A stretch of DNA of 64,000 bases from Amblyornis subalaris. Taxonomy: Eukaryota; Chordata; Aves; Passeriformes; Ptilonorhynchidae. The notes under the pieces were generated by a model. It saw only the letters and a list, made by a program, of their open reading frames with translations. It had not been told where the DNA came from and did no database searches. The stretch is taken from assembly GCA_018881555.1 (NCBI GenBank), contig JACAXG010000033.1:6778979-6842978 (forward strand). The letters are read 5' to 3'. This document shows positions 22,904 through 36,000 of the stretch, one piece after another; position 1 is the first letter of the stretch; each line of letters begins with the position of its first letter. A program made the position numbers and the translations under genes.

Positions 22904-22964
22904 ATGTATGTGTGTGTGTGTGTATATATATGTATATATATGTGTGTATATATATGTGTATATG
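22904..22964. repeat. (TG)n(TA)n compound microsatellite
   Basis: Alternating TG units pass into TA units, back into short TG runs and then into TA. All positions alternate purine and pyrimidine, so the tract can adopt left-handed DNA under supercoiling and is likely length-polymorphic. Confidence 0.9.
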
Positions 22965-25900
22965 ACTTACAGGAAGTGGAACAAGGAAATTGTTGAAGTA
23001 GGATCAAGCATTCTGGAGAGGCTAGGACAGTCCTGAAGTAGAGTCCTACAGAAATCTGAAATGTTATGGATTATGCAAAATTAAGACTTACAAGAAAATG
23101 TAACAATTGTTTCTAAATGGTATTTTCCTTTTTTCAGGACTTGTTTGTTTTCTGAATGATGTGGAAATGTAAATTACTTAGGGTATTTTCTTTCTTTCAT
23201 TGATACTTCAGAAAGGCTCCGCAGTAAAAGTAGAATACACAAGCATCTATTGTTGGGATGCCCACTAACCCTATCTTACATTGGTCTTCACAACTCATTT
23301 GTAGAGACCTTTTGTGGAATATTTTAGATTATTTTTGTTTCTGCTGCTCTATTTGCACATTACAACGAAATTTATTGTTTGCTTATGTTTGGTTTTTTTT
23401 AAGACCAGGCTATTTTGATCACTGTGGTTATCTGGGAGACCAGGTTTTTATTACTGTTGTATAATGTGATTTTTATATTTTTTCTGAAATATTTTAGAGT
23501 GCAGAATGATGTTAGCTTGTGCAATATAAGCATGAATTACAGTGACTTCCCAAATATTTCTTTAAACCTTTTTTGTAGTTCTGTGTGTTTGATTTCTTTC
23601 TAATTGCTGCAGAAACAGTCCGCTTTAAATTATGGTATGAAAGTAAATATTTACAGCATGTTTTTTTGGGTTTTTTGCTCAACAGTTTTTAATGTAGGCC
23701 TGATTCGAAGAGACCCAATGGAAGTTTGGGATGGAAGATCTCTCTTTCTCCTTTTGAAGTTTAGATCTGCGGGAAGAGGAGATGATACGTTTTGCAGCCT
23801 GCAGAAAATATTTGCATCTCAGATTTTTACCAAAATCATGACCAGTAGGGGAAATCAGTAGCTCATAGGAAGGAATATGATAGCTGTGAATGTCAATAAG
23901 CTTTTTTTTTGTGTTCCTGTAAAATTGTAATCCTGAGTACAGGATAAAGTATATATGAATACAGAAATGTTTGAAATTATTTTATGATATGTTAGAAAGA
24001 GAAGCAAAAGACCTGACACTCTTTAGAGGTGTGGTTTTTTTTCCCTGCAAGAAACTCAAATATTACAGTAATTCAGCAGTGCGGGGGTTCTTAGCATGCG
24101 GATACACCATGAGATGCACCTGTGATATTGCTCAAAGGGCTGGTCTTGCTTCAAACTCTTCTCTTCACTTTGTGTCTTAATAGAGTTAAAAGGCAAGGAT
24201 TTATTTCTTACAGAGTCTGTGCACACTGGGCAGCTCACAAATCACAAATGCCTGGGCTGTGTACAGATAGCTGCCCGCAGGCTGTGTTTCCATCAGCATT
24301 TCAGTTCAGGTCTGGGGTGTGCCTTTGAAACTTCCCACTCACTCCCACTGCCACTCTTACTGCACCTTGACTCACCACACTGGATTGCTTTCTGCTGAAA
24401 GCAAAGGCAAACAGGCGCCCCAGAAGCACACCTAAAATGGGTTGTGGGCACTAAGGGATGTGCAGTCTAATAAGGACTAGGACTATCCCAAAGTAAAACA
24501 GATGAAACACATATAATGTGGGTGCCAGGCTCTTAGCACTGTTTCTGTTTACAGAATGTTTCTACAGAGACACACTCCTTGTTAATATTCACATAGCTAT
24601 AGTTAAAGAGACTGAAATTCAACCTGGAGATAATTCCCAAAGTATCTCCGCAATTTCTTTAGGACTGCAGTTCAAGGCCTTGAGCCAAATTGCTGAAATG
24701 ATTCACTGCACCTGGCTCTATGTAATCATGGCAGTAGTGATCGTCTATTATCCTTTTTAAATTTTTTTTTTAATCTTCTGTTGGCATGCCTATAGAGGTG
24801 ATGCAGATTTTTGCTCTATGCTTTCCCTGCATCTGCCAAGCCTCTGTACAGCAGAACCACTGCAGCTCTGCTGCATTTTGGGGCTGCCTCGGTCTTCACT
24901 GTGGATTTCACAGCACCTTCCCAACACACAGACAGAAGGCTGAACAGAACTGTTAATGCTTCTTTATGGCAGCTCTTGAGATTTTAGTTTCAGAATAGTG
25001 CAAAAATATCTAAATAATCATGAAAATCAAAAATGTGTGAGGGAAATTGGCAGCAGTGAAACAAGTCTGTCCTGTCTTCATATAATACTACTCTCTTTAT
25101 GTTCTAATGTATTTTCTTGTTTCCTCCTAAAATGAGAAAAGACTATGATGTAGTGTGCAGTTTAGACTTTAGCTAGCCACTGAACTGTCAACTAGATATA
25201 CAGGACAGCCTGAGTAACTGATTTTGTTTTGTAATTATTTCGATTTCTATATTTATATGTTAAGACTTAATTTTCTTTGGATTTCTTCAGCATACAAGAC
25301 AAAGCTGTGCCTATGATATAGATATTATTTTTCTTCACAGAGTAAAGTTTTTTTCTTTGAATGATTAGAAACTACTAGCAGTTCACTAGAAAACAGGATC
25401 CTGGAAGAATATTGCGCTGCTGATAGAATATTTGCTGTTAGTAAGGGGAACTGCTGCCTTTCTGGTTTTTATTATTTAGGTATTTTTATTGCAATATGCC
25501 CAGTAATTACAGGTTGTTGCTTTTGAACGCTGAGAATTCACGCCGTGTATTGAGTTGATTTTAAGTAAGTTTACTGGACTTGTAGGAAGAAAATTAGTTC
25601 TTCTAGAGGTCATATTCTAATAGTAACGACGTTCCTGGGGATCTATGGGGTTTAATGTTTTTAGCCTTTGGTAACCATCAGGAATCTTTTTTTCCTTTTC
25701 CCCATCTAGAAACCTGAGTAGGAATAAAAAGAGGCAAGAAAATTGATACGCTGCCCTAGCAAAAAAGGATAAAGAAATAATTGGCTAAAATACTATCAGT
25801 GTATGTGATTGATCAAAACATGAGGGGAAGGCCTGCCAGGTGATCAGTACTTTTTGCACCACCAGGTGTTCCTGAGCTGACCAGGAACTGCAAGGGAGAA

Positions 25901-28140
25901 CAAGCAGCAGAGACAGGACATTGTCCAGCTAGCAGGAAAAGCAGTTATAGTGGCAGACAGCCAAAATTGCAGATGTTTAACTAAGGTCATCATAAGAGTA
26001 GGCAGGCAACATATTCATATAAGTTTGCAGTTGGATACTTCAGGTTATACTCATGTTGCTTTATCCTGAAGCCTGAAGAAACTGATGCTGAAGAATGAGA
26101 AAACTGAAGAGAGCGTGTTTTTGGTAAGCAGGCTATAGGAACTGCCATACTACACTACTCAGTGATCTAGTCTGGGAATAAGCTTGGAAGGTAAAATGAA
26201 CGCTACACAAGACGAGAAGATTGTTTGCTAATTTGTGAAGTTTCTTCTTAATTCATATTAGGCAGTAGTCAATTTATCATGCTTATGATTCAATAAAATA
26301 CTTTTCCATATTCTTTTCTATTAGTATATTTTCATACATGAAGGGGTATCTTACTGTTAGAGATAAATTTTACTTTCAAAGGCACCTTAGAATGGTGTCC
26401 AAAATCTTAATTTTCTCTAAATGTGTAGCAACCCCACCAAAATTTTATCAAAATTTGGTTCTTGCTATGTTTCTTGTGTTAGTTCTGTTGGTTCCTTGTA
26501 ATAATTAAGATTTCTGTTCCTATAGTTCTTACTGATTTTTTTTGTATAGCTCCTGTAAGATGTTTTTTCTGGTATCTACTGGCAAATTGGCAAATTGTTA
26601 GATTGAAGTGGAGATTAGGGTAGAACGAGATTATTATATTTATAAGAATTATAGTAAAGGGGTATAGCCAAAGCAGTAATCAAAACCAGGAAAATATGAT
26701 TTTGAATATATTGAAATACTGGTAGAGAGATATGTTGCTTATATGCCCCTTTCACATACAGTTTAGGGGCTGTATTAATGGCTGCTGACTGATGAAGGCA
26801 TTTAAGTGCAGTTTCATGTTTGACAGAGAAGGATTTCATTTGTGTATTGTCCATATAAATGAGAATGTACATCTTCTGTAATACAAGAGTTTTCTACAGC
26901 TCTGACACATTACAATGTAGGCATTACCTGTGATTCTTGGCAAAAAGGATGCATGTATCAAGTCCTCATTCATTAAGCTTTTGCTATTAGCAGCTGTTTC
27001 TTGTAGACACAGTTTCACATGTCACACTTTAACACTAAAGGACATTGGTACACAGCACACTCCGGTCAGCTGCAGCCGAGGTTGTGCTAAATACATTTCC
27101 AATTCATGTCCACCAGTGGTAAAGATGACAATTTAAAATATCTTTTAGGATATAGCTATTATATTCTCTTTACTGTTCACCACTACCTAGCCTTTTCTCT
27201 TTTCCACTCCTTAAGCTGTCTGCCAAACCAACCTCTCCTGATATGATTGACTCTGGGTCTTTGATGCGGTAATATTCTGTACTAAGAAGGACAATTTTCT
27301 GAAAGGGGAAATGAAATATGAGTACCCATGACTGAAGACCTGCAGCTGAAAAGAATGGTTTAAGATGTATAGAAGCTGGGATAAGAATAAGCTGTGTGAC
27401 CATGAAAGAGAAGAGGATAATTGCCGAGGTAGCTTGACTTTTCATTTATTGTTTGTGTTAGTTTGATTCTGGCTTGCTGTACAGAACAGAGTACTATGAG
27501 GAACTTTTATGGATAAATCCATAGAAAAATCAAAGTCCTTCACCAAAATGGTGTTACTTTTTGACTTGGCAACATCAAATATGGAGTTCTCTATCTTTGG
27601 TTTAAATAATAATGAAAAACAATTGTCTGTTTTAAATATGAAATATTCGGTTTTACTGAATTCTTTGTCTTATGAAGAGAGTTAAGTAATTACATAATTT
27701 ACTTTATTCGTGATTTACATTTATTTATTCATTATGCCCTTTTACCCTCTTCATTTAAACGTGGCAGGCTTCACCTCTAAATAAATAAATCTCAGCCTTT
27801 GTAGCCTTTATGCCAGTACTCTTCCCTTTTTCTTCTCTTTCTCAACAATGTCTATTTTAGATTATGGTTGGTCCCAGAGAAGTATTTTCATTGATCTGTG
27901 TATATCAAGAGGGTCTTTTCCCCCTTCAGTGGCCATACTGAGTTTTTAATTCTAGATGAAGTATTTCATATGGTTCTTTCCCCTGTGCTTCTATTAGTCT
28001 TGGCAGTGCTGTGTTCCATCTGCCATTGTTTCCCCTTTCACTGAGCTCTTTTAAGCAACGCAAAAGCTCCTTGGCCTGCTTTGGCCTTAATTAATCTAAG
28101 ACTTGTTGTGTCTGTTGTAAACATTTCCATCTTATTGTTA
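22965..28140. other. AT-rich intron 1, no gene seen
   Basis: No recognisable exon, RNA gene or young transposon. Short open frames are unremarkable. The last few hundred bases (27850-28140) may be the more diverged 3' part of the old LINE described next, but I cannot align them with confidence. Confidence 0.5.
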
Positions 28141-28480
28141 GTCCATTTCCAGATGATTAATAAATAGATTAAACACTCTCATCCTTTGTAAAGAACCTGA
28201 GGGCACCCTCCTGTTAACCTTTAGCCACATGAAGCAGTGACCGCTAATAAATGCATTCTGTTTCTGTGTTCTCCTTTTTGTTGTTAGTTTCTAATCAATG
28301 ACAATGCTTTACTTCTCATCCTGTGATTACTTAGCTTCTCTAATAGCCTTTTGCGGGAAGCATTCTCAAGGGCATTTTGGAAGTCCAGAAAACTTGTATC
28401 TGCCAGTTCTTTCTTATCCGCTATTTATTAACATACCAAAAGAATACTAATAGGTTAAGGAGACAAGCATTAAGGCTTCT
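28141..28480 (-). mobile_element. Ancient L3/CR1-like LINE remnant (reverse transcriptase 3' region)
   Basis: Read in the antisense direction, a series of phrases occurs in the order expected for the C-terminal reverse transcriptase region of old CR1/L3-group LINEs. They are ATTAATAAATAGATTAAAC near 28158, CCTGAGGGCACCCTCCTG near 28196, GACCGC-TAATAAATGCATTC near 28239, CATTTTGGAAGTCCAGAAAA near 28374 and AATAGGTTAAGGAGACAAGC near 28450. Divergence is high and there are many stops, so it is a dead, old copy. The identification is by remembered pattern, not alignment. Confidence 0.55.
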
Positions 28481-31400
28481 AACTTTAATCCACATATTTA
28501 ACACTTTTGCTTTTAATTGGCTCCTCAATTATTACTGCAGTAGTATGTGTGTGAAACTGAATTCTTTCTCAGTTTCTCTCAGTAGTTACATGAAGAGCAC
28601 TGCTGTCCAGCGTGGTTTAGTATACAAACTGATTTCAATGGGAAACTGCATAATTGTGGATTTCTTTTGATTAATCTTAAATTGCTTTGATAGTCTTGAA
28701 TAAACAGTATCCCATTCTTGAGATACATTGATCTTTTATTTATTGATTTGTTTCAGCAGTTCCTCTTATGACTCCTCAATCATCAAAAGCTCCTTTTCTT
28801 TACTTGGAAACTGGTATATCCTCGATGCTATCAGACAAAAGGAGATGTAAAAAATAATATGCTTTCTCTTCTGTATTCTTGTCTTGTTTAGTTTCTCCTT
28901 TAACTTATTAGGAGGGGATTCATGATTTTTCTTGGCCATATTTTTTGTACATAGTTACTACATATATTCTCATTTAGCCATCCCACTTCCCTCTTCAGAC
29001 ATACCTGTCATTGTTTATGGATCTTACACTGATGACCACAAGTGTTTTGTGTCAGGTGCACTGGAAAATCCACCACGGTTGCAGTCCCAAAAGTAACTTG
29101 AAGCTTCCAAGTTCAAAGATCTGGTTGGGTTGAAGTGTAATTTATTTATTTTATTTTTATTTTTAAATCTGTACCACTTGGAAGGGGAACTAACATGTTT
29201 TTCTCAAAGATGGGGTGCAGAATGGGAGCCATGTGTACTCAGTCATGCAATAGGGTCATAGCCTGAAAGGGGAGAACAAGGTAAAATTACATTCTGATGA
29301 GAAATCTAGGACAAAAGAAAATCCTGGAAATTTTTACTGATAATACTGTTTCTAAGTAGCTTATTTTCCAGGTCTTTCTTCCTGTATGTGTTGCAGAATC
29401 TATGCACATGCATGCCTTATTTTCTTCAGATGTTGCTTTATAAAGCCGTCGTAATATGAATGGCTTCTGTACCCGTTCCTTCAGAGAAACAAGCAAGCTC
29501 GGTTTCTTTTTTTGAAGCTCTCTCCTCCAAAAACCCAGTGGACTTCAGGATGTCATTCTCCACTATTGGTGTAATTTCCTGGTAGCTGGAGAACTCAGTT
29601 AAGAGGTAGGGAATTTGCTGGTGTTATGTTTGGTGCCCTCCACAGTTTGAAGATATTCAAAGACACTTGAACATAGTGAAGCAGTAGGAATAGCATCAAG
29701 TGGTAGCTGATAGGCTTTAGATGAGAAATATGTAGCAATAAGATGCTCTGCCTTCAAAATTATTTGGTTTTATTTCTCTGTATTTTGAAATTTCCAGTCA
29801 GATTTTGCTGAGAACTGTTTTTAATGACTATTAATAGTAATAATTCTAAAAGTATTTTGATAGAAAATCTCCAGTCACATCTGCTGAATGATTTTTGATC
29901 ACACGTCTTGACATCTCTTTCTCCTCATACAAAACTCTGCTGCTGCACAACCCCCTCCTCCTTTGAGCAAAGAAAGGTGCTTTTATGCTACAGAAAGTAT
30001 GAAGTAACTGTTCAAACTCTCTTACCTATCACATTAATGATTTTGGACTTAGGACAGAGCAATAGTGGAACAGCTTGCCTGTTTGAAGCCGTTCCCACCT
30101 GAGCATACCTACATCAATATATGCCCTCCAGGGAATGTTTTAAACCATTAAAGGCTACAAGGTTTGAAACTTTACCAAAGCTATATATATGCAGCAAAAG
30201 ACCCAGAGGAACTTTTGCCTCAGTAATAGCTGCTTCTGGGTCTCTCAGCATACACCAGGGCATATTACAAACATCAAAATATGCTCAGTGGGCACAGGCT
30301 ACATTTCAGTTCCTCCAGGGATGATTTACAGTGATGGAAATAGAATCCCTTCTCTGTTCTACTCTCATAAGCATTCAAGTAGGAAGTATTTAGGAGGACA
30401 GTTTCAGAAAACAGTGTCTTCAGGAAAATAAGAGGAATGACCTGGCTTTCAGAGATGCTAAACACTCATATTCTGAGTTAGGACACAAATTAGGATCTAA
30501 TTTCTATCACATGAAAAAAGTTAACACAGGAAGAAATACTTTTCAATAAAACCAAGATATTTTAATGTACTTGGTAGGAAACAATGTAGTCTTTTTGAAT
30601 ATGACTTCTTTTTTTTCAGATTTTTTGATGTTTGTCAGCGATCATCCTGGATACTTCTGTAAGGTCTTCTTACAGCCACAGTAAAGAATAAAGTATTCCA
30701 TTGTATCCTTAAAGTGTATTTTCTTGGGGAGTTTATTTTTTTTCCTAATGTACAACACAAATAGTGAAAACATCCTACAAGAAAATAATTGTCTCCAGTA
30801 CAACTGATTCATCTAAAGATGTTGCTGATGCAGTAGGTTTAACTTTCACGGCCAAGTGCAATGTCTATGTCTCTTTACATTGACTGGCAGGAGATGAGTT
30901 CTCCAGATGGAAGAAGAGAAATCCAGACGGTGTGGCGGGCAGATCCCTTTAACATCAACCTGACCTGCTTAGCTGACTTAGTACTGGAGATTCTGTGCTT
31001 GTAAACAACTCACTTCAAGTTGACATCATGTCAGGTTTTGCATTCTGTTTGGATGTGATCAGTCATACATGCAGGGCAAGGGATTTTGTGATAAAGTATT
31101 TCTGCTTTCTGTTTAGCTAGAAAAAGACAATTGATGGGCAGCTGAAAAGGTATAATAAAAAAAAATTCATTTTATTTGCTTTNCTGGTTAAGCAGCATAT
31201 TAAAAGAAGTTATTGCACTCACTATGTAAAACAGTGACAAATACAAAACTGTTTGGAGAAATCATTCCTTACAGATTACTTTTCAATGATTTACTGAAGG
31301 TCAAAAGCTTTATCATGTGGTTTTCCTTCTCATGAACAGGTTCAATACTGTTTTCTTCCTTTCTGTAATGAGAAGAATACCTACTTACCATTTACGTAGT

Positions 31401-33280
31401 TATGCTGTTTTAATAAAAACTCTGTTACCCAAATATTTTCCAAAAGACTGTCATAGACACGGTGAGCCCAATTTTTTTAAAGTAATATTTCAGTGAAGAG
31501 AAGTCTCCCACAAAGGCTGTTTTTTTCTTCTTCTAATAGTCACTTCCCTGAAAAGAATGTATTGCTTGGCAGAACTACTCTCTTGCAGAAGCTCACCATT
31601 CAAAGAGTGAAAGAGCACACACATCTATACAGGGTGGAGGCACTTTCCATACTGCTGCCTTTTTGAACAGGTGCAGCACTCACTGCTTCCTTGTAGGTGA
31701 CACTCCATGGACATAGCATGTCAGGTGAGACCTTCTGGAACATGCTACGGAGCATGTACATTTGGCNCTTCAAGCATCATTCCTCAGGAAAGCAATTGAC
31801 TGGCTTAAAATAATCCCTTGTGGTTTCCCACCATAAAACTGGATATATTTTGCTATGTCTGGCCTGGATGGAAGATGTTTCCATGTACAAGATGTTCCCA
31901 TGTGCTGGCAGTCACTAGCAGTTGAATCAGTTCCTTGAGATCATCAGCAAGAATAAGTAGCAGCAACTCATAGTTTTGCTAGTGGCTGGCATTAAGATCA
32001 AGCTGAAATAGACATTTTGAATGAGTGTTGGAGAAAAGGGTTAACTATCTTTTTGAGCAGTATAACTGTTTTCTCTACATAGCACCTACTTTTCTAAGGT
32101 TTTTTTTTTCCATTAATCAACAAAATTAGCATTAAAAGCATAATTAATAAGTTCCCTGTGTCCAAAAGGGAACTAGGGAATGGCTCTTTTGGAAAAACGC
32201 CTATGATTTTGTTCATTTGTTTGTTTGTTTAACAGACAGAAGATTATATGTTTTCATACATCTTTTAAAATGCAGAAACTGCACTGCACTTGAGGACATT
32301 AAAACTGTGTCTGGATTAAGAATCTGTATAAAAGGTCAGAATTCAAGGTACATTAAAATAACAATGTTATGAACATCTCAAATGTTTTTAAACTGGAAAC
32401 TTGACTGGCCATTACAGGAAGTGTAGATCAACTACATTTTGATGCTTTCTGTCTGTAATATCTATAAGATTCTTTTTGCATAATGGAGTTTACTAGAAAA
32501 TCTTAAGTAAAAAGACCTGGATGGATGGCTTAAATTGATAAAAAATTTTATATGCATGAAGCCTGTTTTCTGTTCTGTTCATTCAGGGATCAAGTGTGGT
32601 ATCCCAGAACTTCCTGGATTTAGGAGATCAAATGTGTTTATTTCAGCCCTTGTGAGGGTTAGTTAGTGTCTATTAATTTCATAGGTTTACATTATCCCCC
32701 CCGAGATTTATTTCTCAGGTCAGTTTTCTCCAAAAAAGGCAAAATAATTTGCTTACAGAGAAACATCATCCTTATTTTTTAGGGGCCAACTGCACACTGA
32801 CAGGAAAAGTTAAAAGCACATTCTCAAAGATTAATTTTTCTATATTATAATGAAGAGTTTTACTTAGAGATGAATGACGTTCTCTGGCTAGAATTTGTAT
32901 TTAAGGTTACTACATGCTTTAGGCTGGTAATTGGCCATTATTGAGTTAATAAAAATATAAAATGAGCTATGTTTTCTTAATGTAAAAAAGCAATAGGACA
33001 ACGTGCCTTTGGAAGATCTGAGTGCTGTAAAATATAATAGAAGTGGGGTCAGTTAAATTACTTTTGAATTCCAGTTATGAACAGAATTTGCAAGCAAATT
33101 ATGTATTCCTTCAGTACTTAGCACTTCAACCTAAAAGATGCTGATCACTCATAAAACAATTATATTTGCTAACATGAAAGCACATTGAAGTAGTGGCCTT
33201 GGATAAGAATTGTGTAAGTTACCTTTTTTTCCCCACTGAAATTTTTTATGAAAAGGGAGATTTCCAAGGTGACCTTCACA

Positions 33281-33309
33281 ATTGTATTCCATTGTATTCC
33301 ATTGTATTG
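33281..33309. repeat. 10-bp tandem repeat (ATTGTATTCC), 2.9 copies
   Basis: Two perfect copies and a partial third copy are arranged head to tail. It is a short minisatellite seed with no evident function. Confidence 0.8.
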
Positions 33310-35930
33310 ATCCAGGAGCTGAAGATGACCTAGTAGAGCTTAGAAGTGATATTTAGCTTGGAGTTGTTTTTCATTGTCTGAAAAAAAAAATCCAACCAAA
33401 AATCAAATCATCACCAGGCATCCCTGAATTATATTTTTCTCACTGGCAGAGAGCTAAATCATGACTCTTCTGTAAAGTCTGAATAAACAAGCTTTATGAG
33501 GGGTTCTGCTAGGATTTGAAGGGATCGAAAGAAATCTCCTTATGGGCTGCAGAACGCTTGGGATATAACTCATCTTAGCAACTTTTACTGTCTGAAAGCT
33601 AAGTGCCTGGTTAAGCAAGTTAACTTGGCTCCCTACACAGTTAATGGGGAGAAATGGTTTCCTCTCTTCTCTAAATAGGCATTTAAAATAGACGAGTTGA
33701 ATTACCCTCTGGAGTTTCTGCACTCTCTCCATTAATTAGGGAGAGATTCATCAGTTCTAACTTTAATGTCTAGAAGTTAGACTTCAAAGTCTTAGTTAAA
33801 CACTGTGTATCAAAGATGGAAAAACAGCATTTCCAAAGAATCATCCATCTTCCTCTAACATGGGCATTTGTGACGGGGCAAATGAACGTATGAAGGGAGC
33901 CTAAGGTGACAGATACCTAAGAAAGATGGGAGGTTAGGCTAGATAGCTAAGATTAAACGAGCTGAATTTCTCTCTGGTTACTCGGACGCCAAGTTAGCCA
34001 CAAGAACTGCAGATCAGGTGTTTCTGCACTCGGAGGAAAGCAGGGCTATGAATCCATCATGTTACGGATGTGCTGCTGATCTCCCATTGCCTTTTCTCCT
34101 GATTTTGTGTTAGCAAAAAAGCTATATGGTACTTCAAAATATGTTTGAGAAGTGAAGTGCCTCTGCAGGATGTCTCTGCATCAGAGCCTTCTGCACAGTG
34201 GAGGCTCTTGATTGCTATGCCTTTGGATGCTTTCCACAGACATTCTACAGGTTTAGATGTCTGAAGGAGGTGAGGCTGTTGTTTGCAACAAGAGTTTGTG
34301 AGTGAAAATACTACATTTGCTATGTGCCAAGGGATGTAGCTTCAAATTATTTTTCCATGCAAAAGCAAGGATTAGGGAATCTAATGAACTGAACCGCTCA
34401 AGATATACTTGGTTCCCCTTCTTAGCAAGTGGTGTTATTCTGCATAATATTCTTTGTACTTCTCTACCATTCAATGATTTCCTTTCAACCCACACTTGAA
34501 AACAAGCTTATCTTTAGCAGCAGTCTGGATTTCAGTACCAGGGGTTTTTTTGAGAAAAATTTCAACTATTTACCATCAATGAGCCTTTGCTGCCTAGTTT
34601 GACTGCAAACCTATTTCTCTAGGCTTTGGTTTAATGAGTAAATCAGTGCAGTGTCAAGTAGAGTACAGATGTGCAGGGTGCCAGCTACTATTCTCTAATT
34701 GCCTGTGTGCATATGCTTGTTCTCTGACAGTATTGAGAGCAGTTCAACACTACCTATTCTACCCACATTATCAGTGTTATTAAGGAAACATACAAAGGTA
34801 CTGAAAGATACATTAAGAGGTGATTTTCTTCCCCCTCTTTCCTCTTTCTCCCCACCCCCTCCCTTTCATCCGAGGTCATAAACAGAAAAGTGTGGGACAC
34901 AAAAAGAACAAACACTTCTTTAATTGTCTCCAGTCAGTTGTTCATAGAGAAGGGATAATTAAAAGTTGAATAGTAACAATGGAATGGGGAAGCCCAAACA
35001 AAAGTTAAAGCTGTAGTGATGAGCCTAAGGTCTTCCACTTACATACCCTTTCTTACCAAGGCAACTGTAATAAGTTTACTCTAGAGTTCCTTAAGGTGTC
35101 CTTAAGGTTATCTTTAAAAATAATCCTGGTGATCATAAGATCATATTTTATTTGCTTTATTCTAGCTTTTTTGAGTCCTGGACTTGATCTTTTTATTTTC
35201 AGTCTCCATACGTCTCTTTCCATGACTGTATCCATGACTCTTGGAACTATTCTAACTGAAATCCAAAACAATAAAGGAATGGAGACTAGCAGTTTATCTA
35301 ACCCTCTGAATTAAAAATCAATGTGTCTCTCAAAAGCTCAAGGTGAGCCAAAATATTTAAAGATTGTGAAAAATTTCTAAAATCGTATTATTTTTATTTA
35401 CTTGGTTGTTTTTGCTTTAGGAAGGTTTATATTTTCTTGTGTTCCTCAGAAACGAAAAGAATGAGTACTTGCCCCTTTCTTTCTACTATGAGAATTATCT
35501 CCAAATTGTCTCTAAAGAGCACAACTTCAGGACATGACACTCAGAAAGAAAAATGCAATGCCAAGAGTTAGCCTTAATTCAATGCAGTTAATACTACATA
35601 GCTTTAATCATTTTTAGGGAATCTTCAATGAACATATCCATATTAGATTTTCTTCCTTTGCTTGTACCCTGGTTGCTAAGGAAAAATGAATTATAAACAT
35701 AAGAAACATGCCTGATTAGCAGCACAAATGTAGGGATCAGGAAGATCAGGCTGAGAATTGTGCAGAACTCTCTGAGAGGCAGGAGAATTTGTTCTGTATT
35801 ATAACGAAGTGACAAGTGATTTTGAGTTCTAAACCTCACAGCTGCAGTATCTATAGATAAGATTTCTGCAGGTAAATTTCTCCAGGTAACAGTTTCTGTA
35901 TTATTTTTTATATATTAGACAAAACATGCT

Positions 35931-36000
35931 TGTCTATTTTTCTGTCTAATCTATCTGTCTGTCTATCTATTTTTCTAACATTTGTCTATTTGTCTATCTG
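35931..36000. repeat. Interrupted (TCTG/TCTA)n tetranucleotide microsatellite
   Basis: TCTA and TCTG units alternate with TTTT and AACA interruptions. The pattern fits a decayed tetranucleotide microsatellite. Confidence 0.8.
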
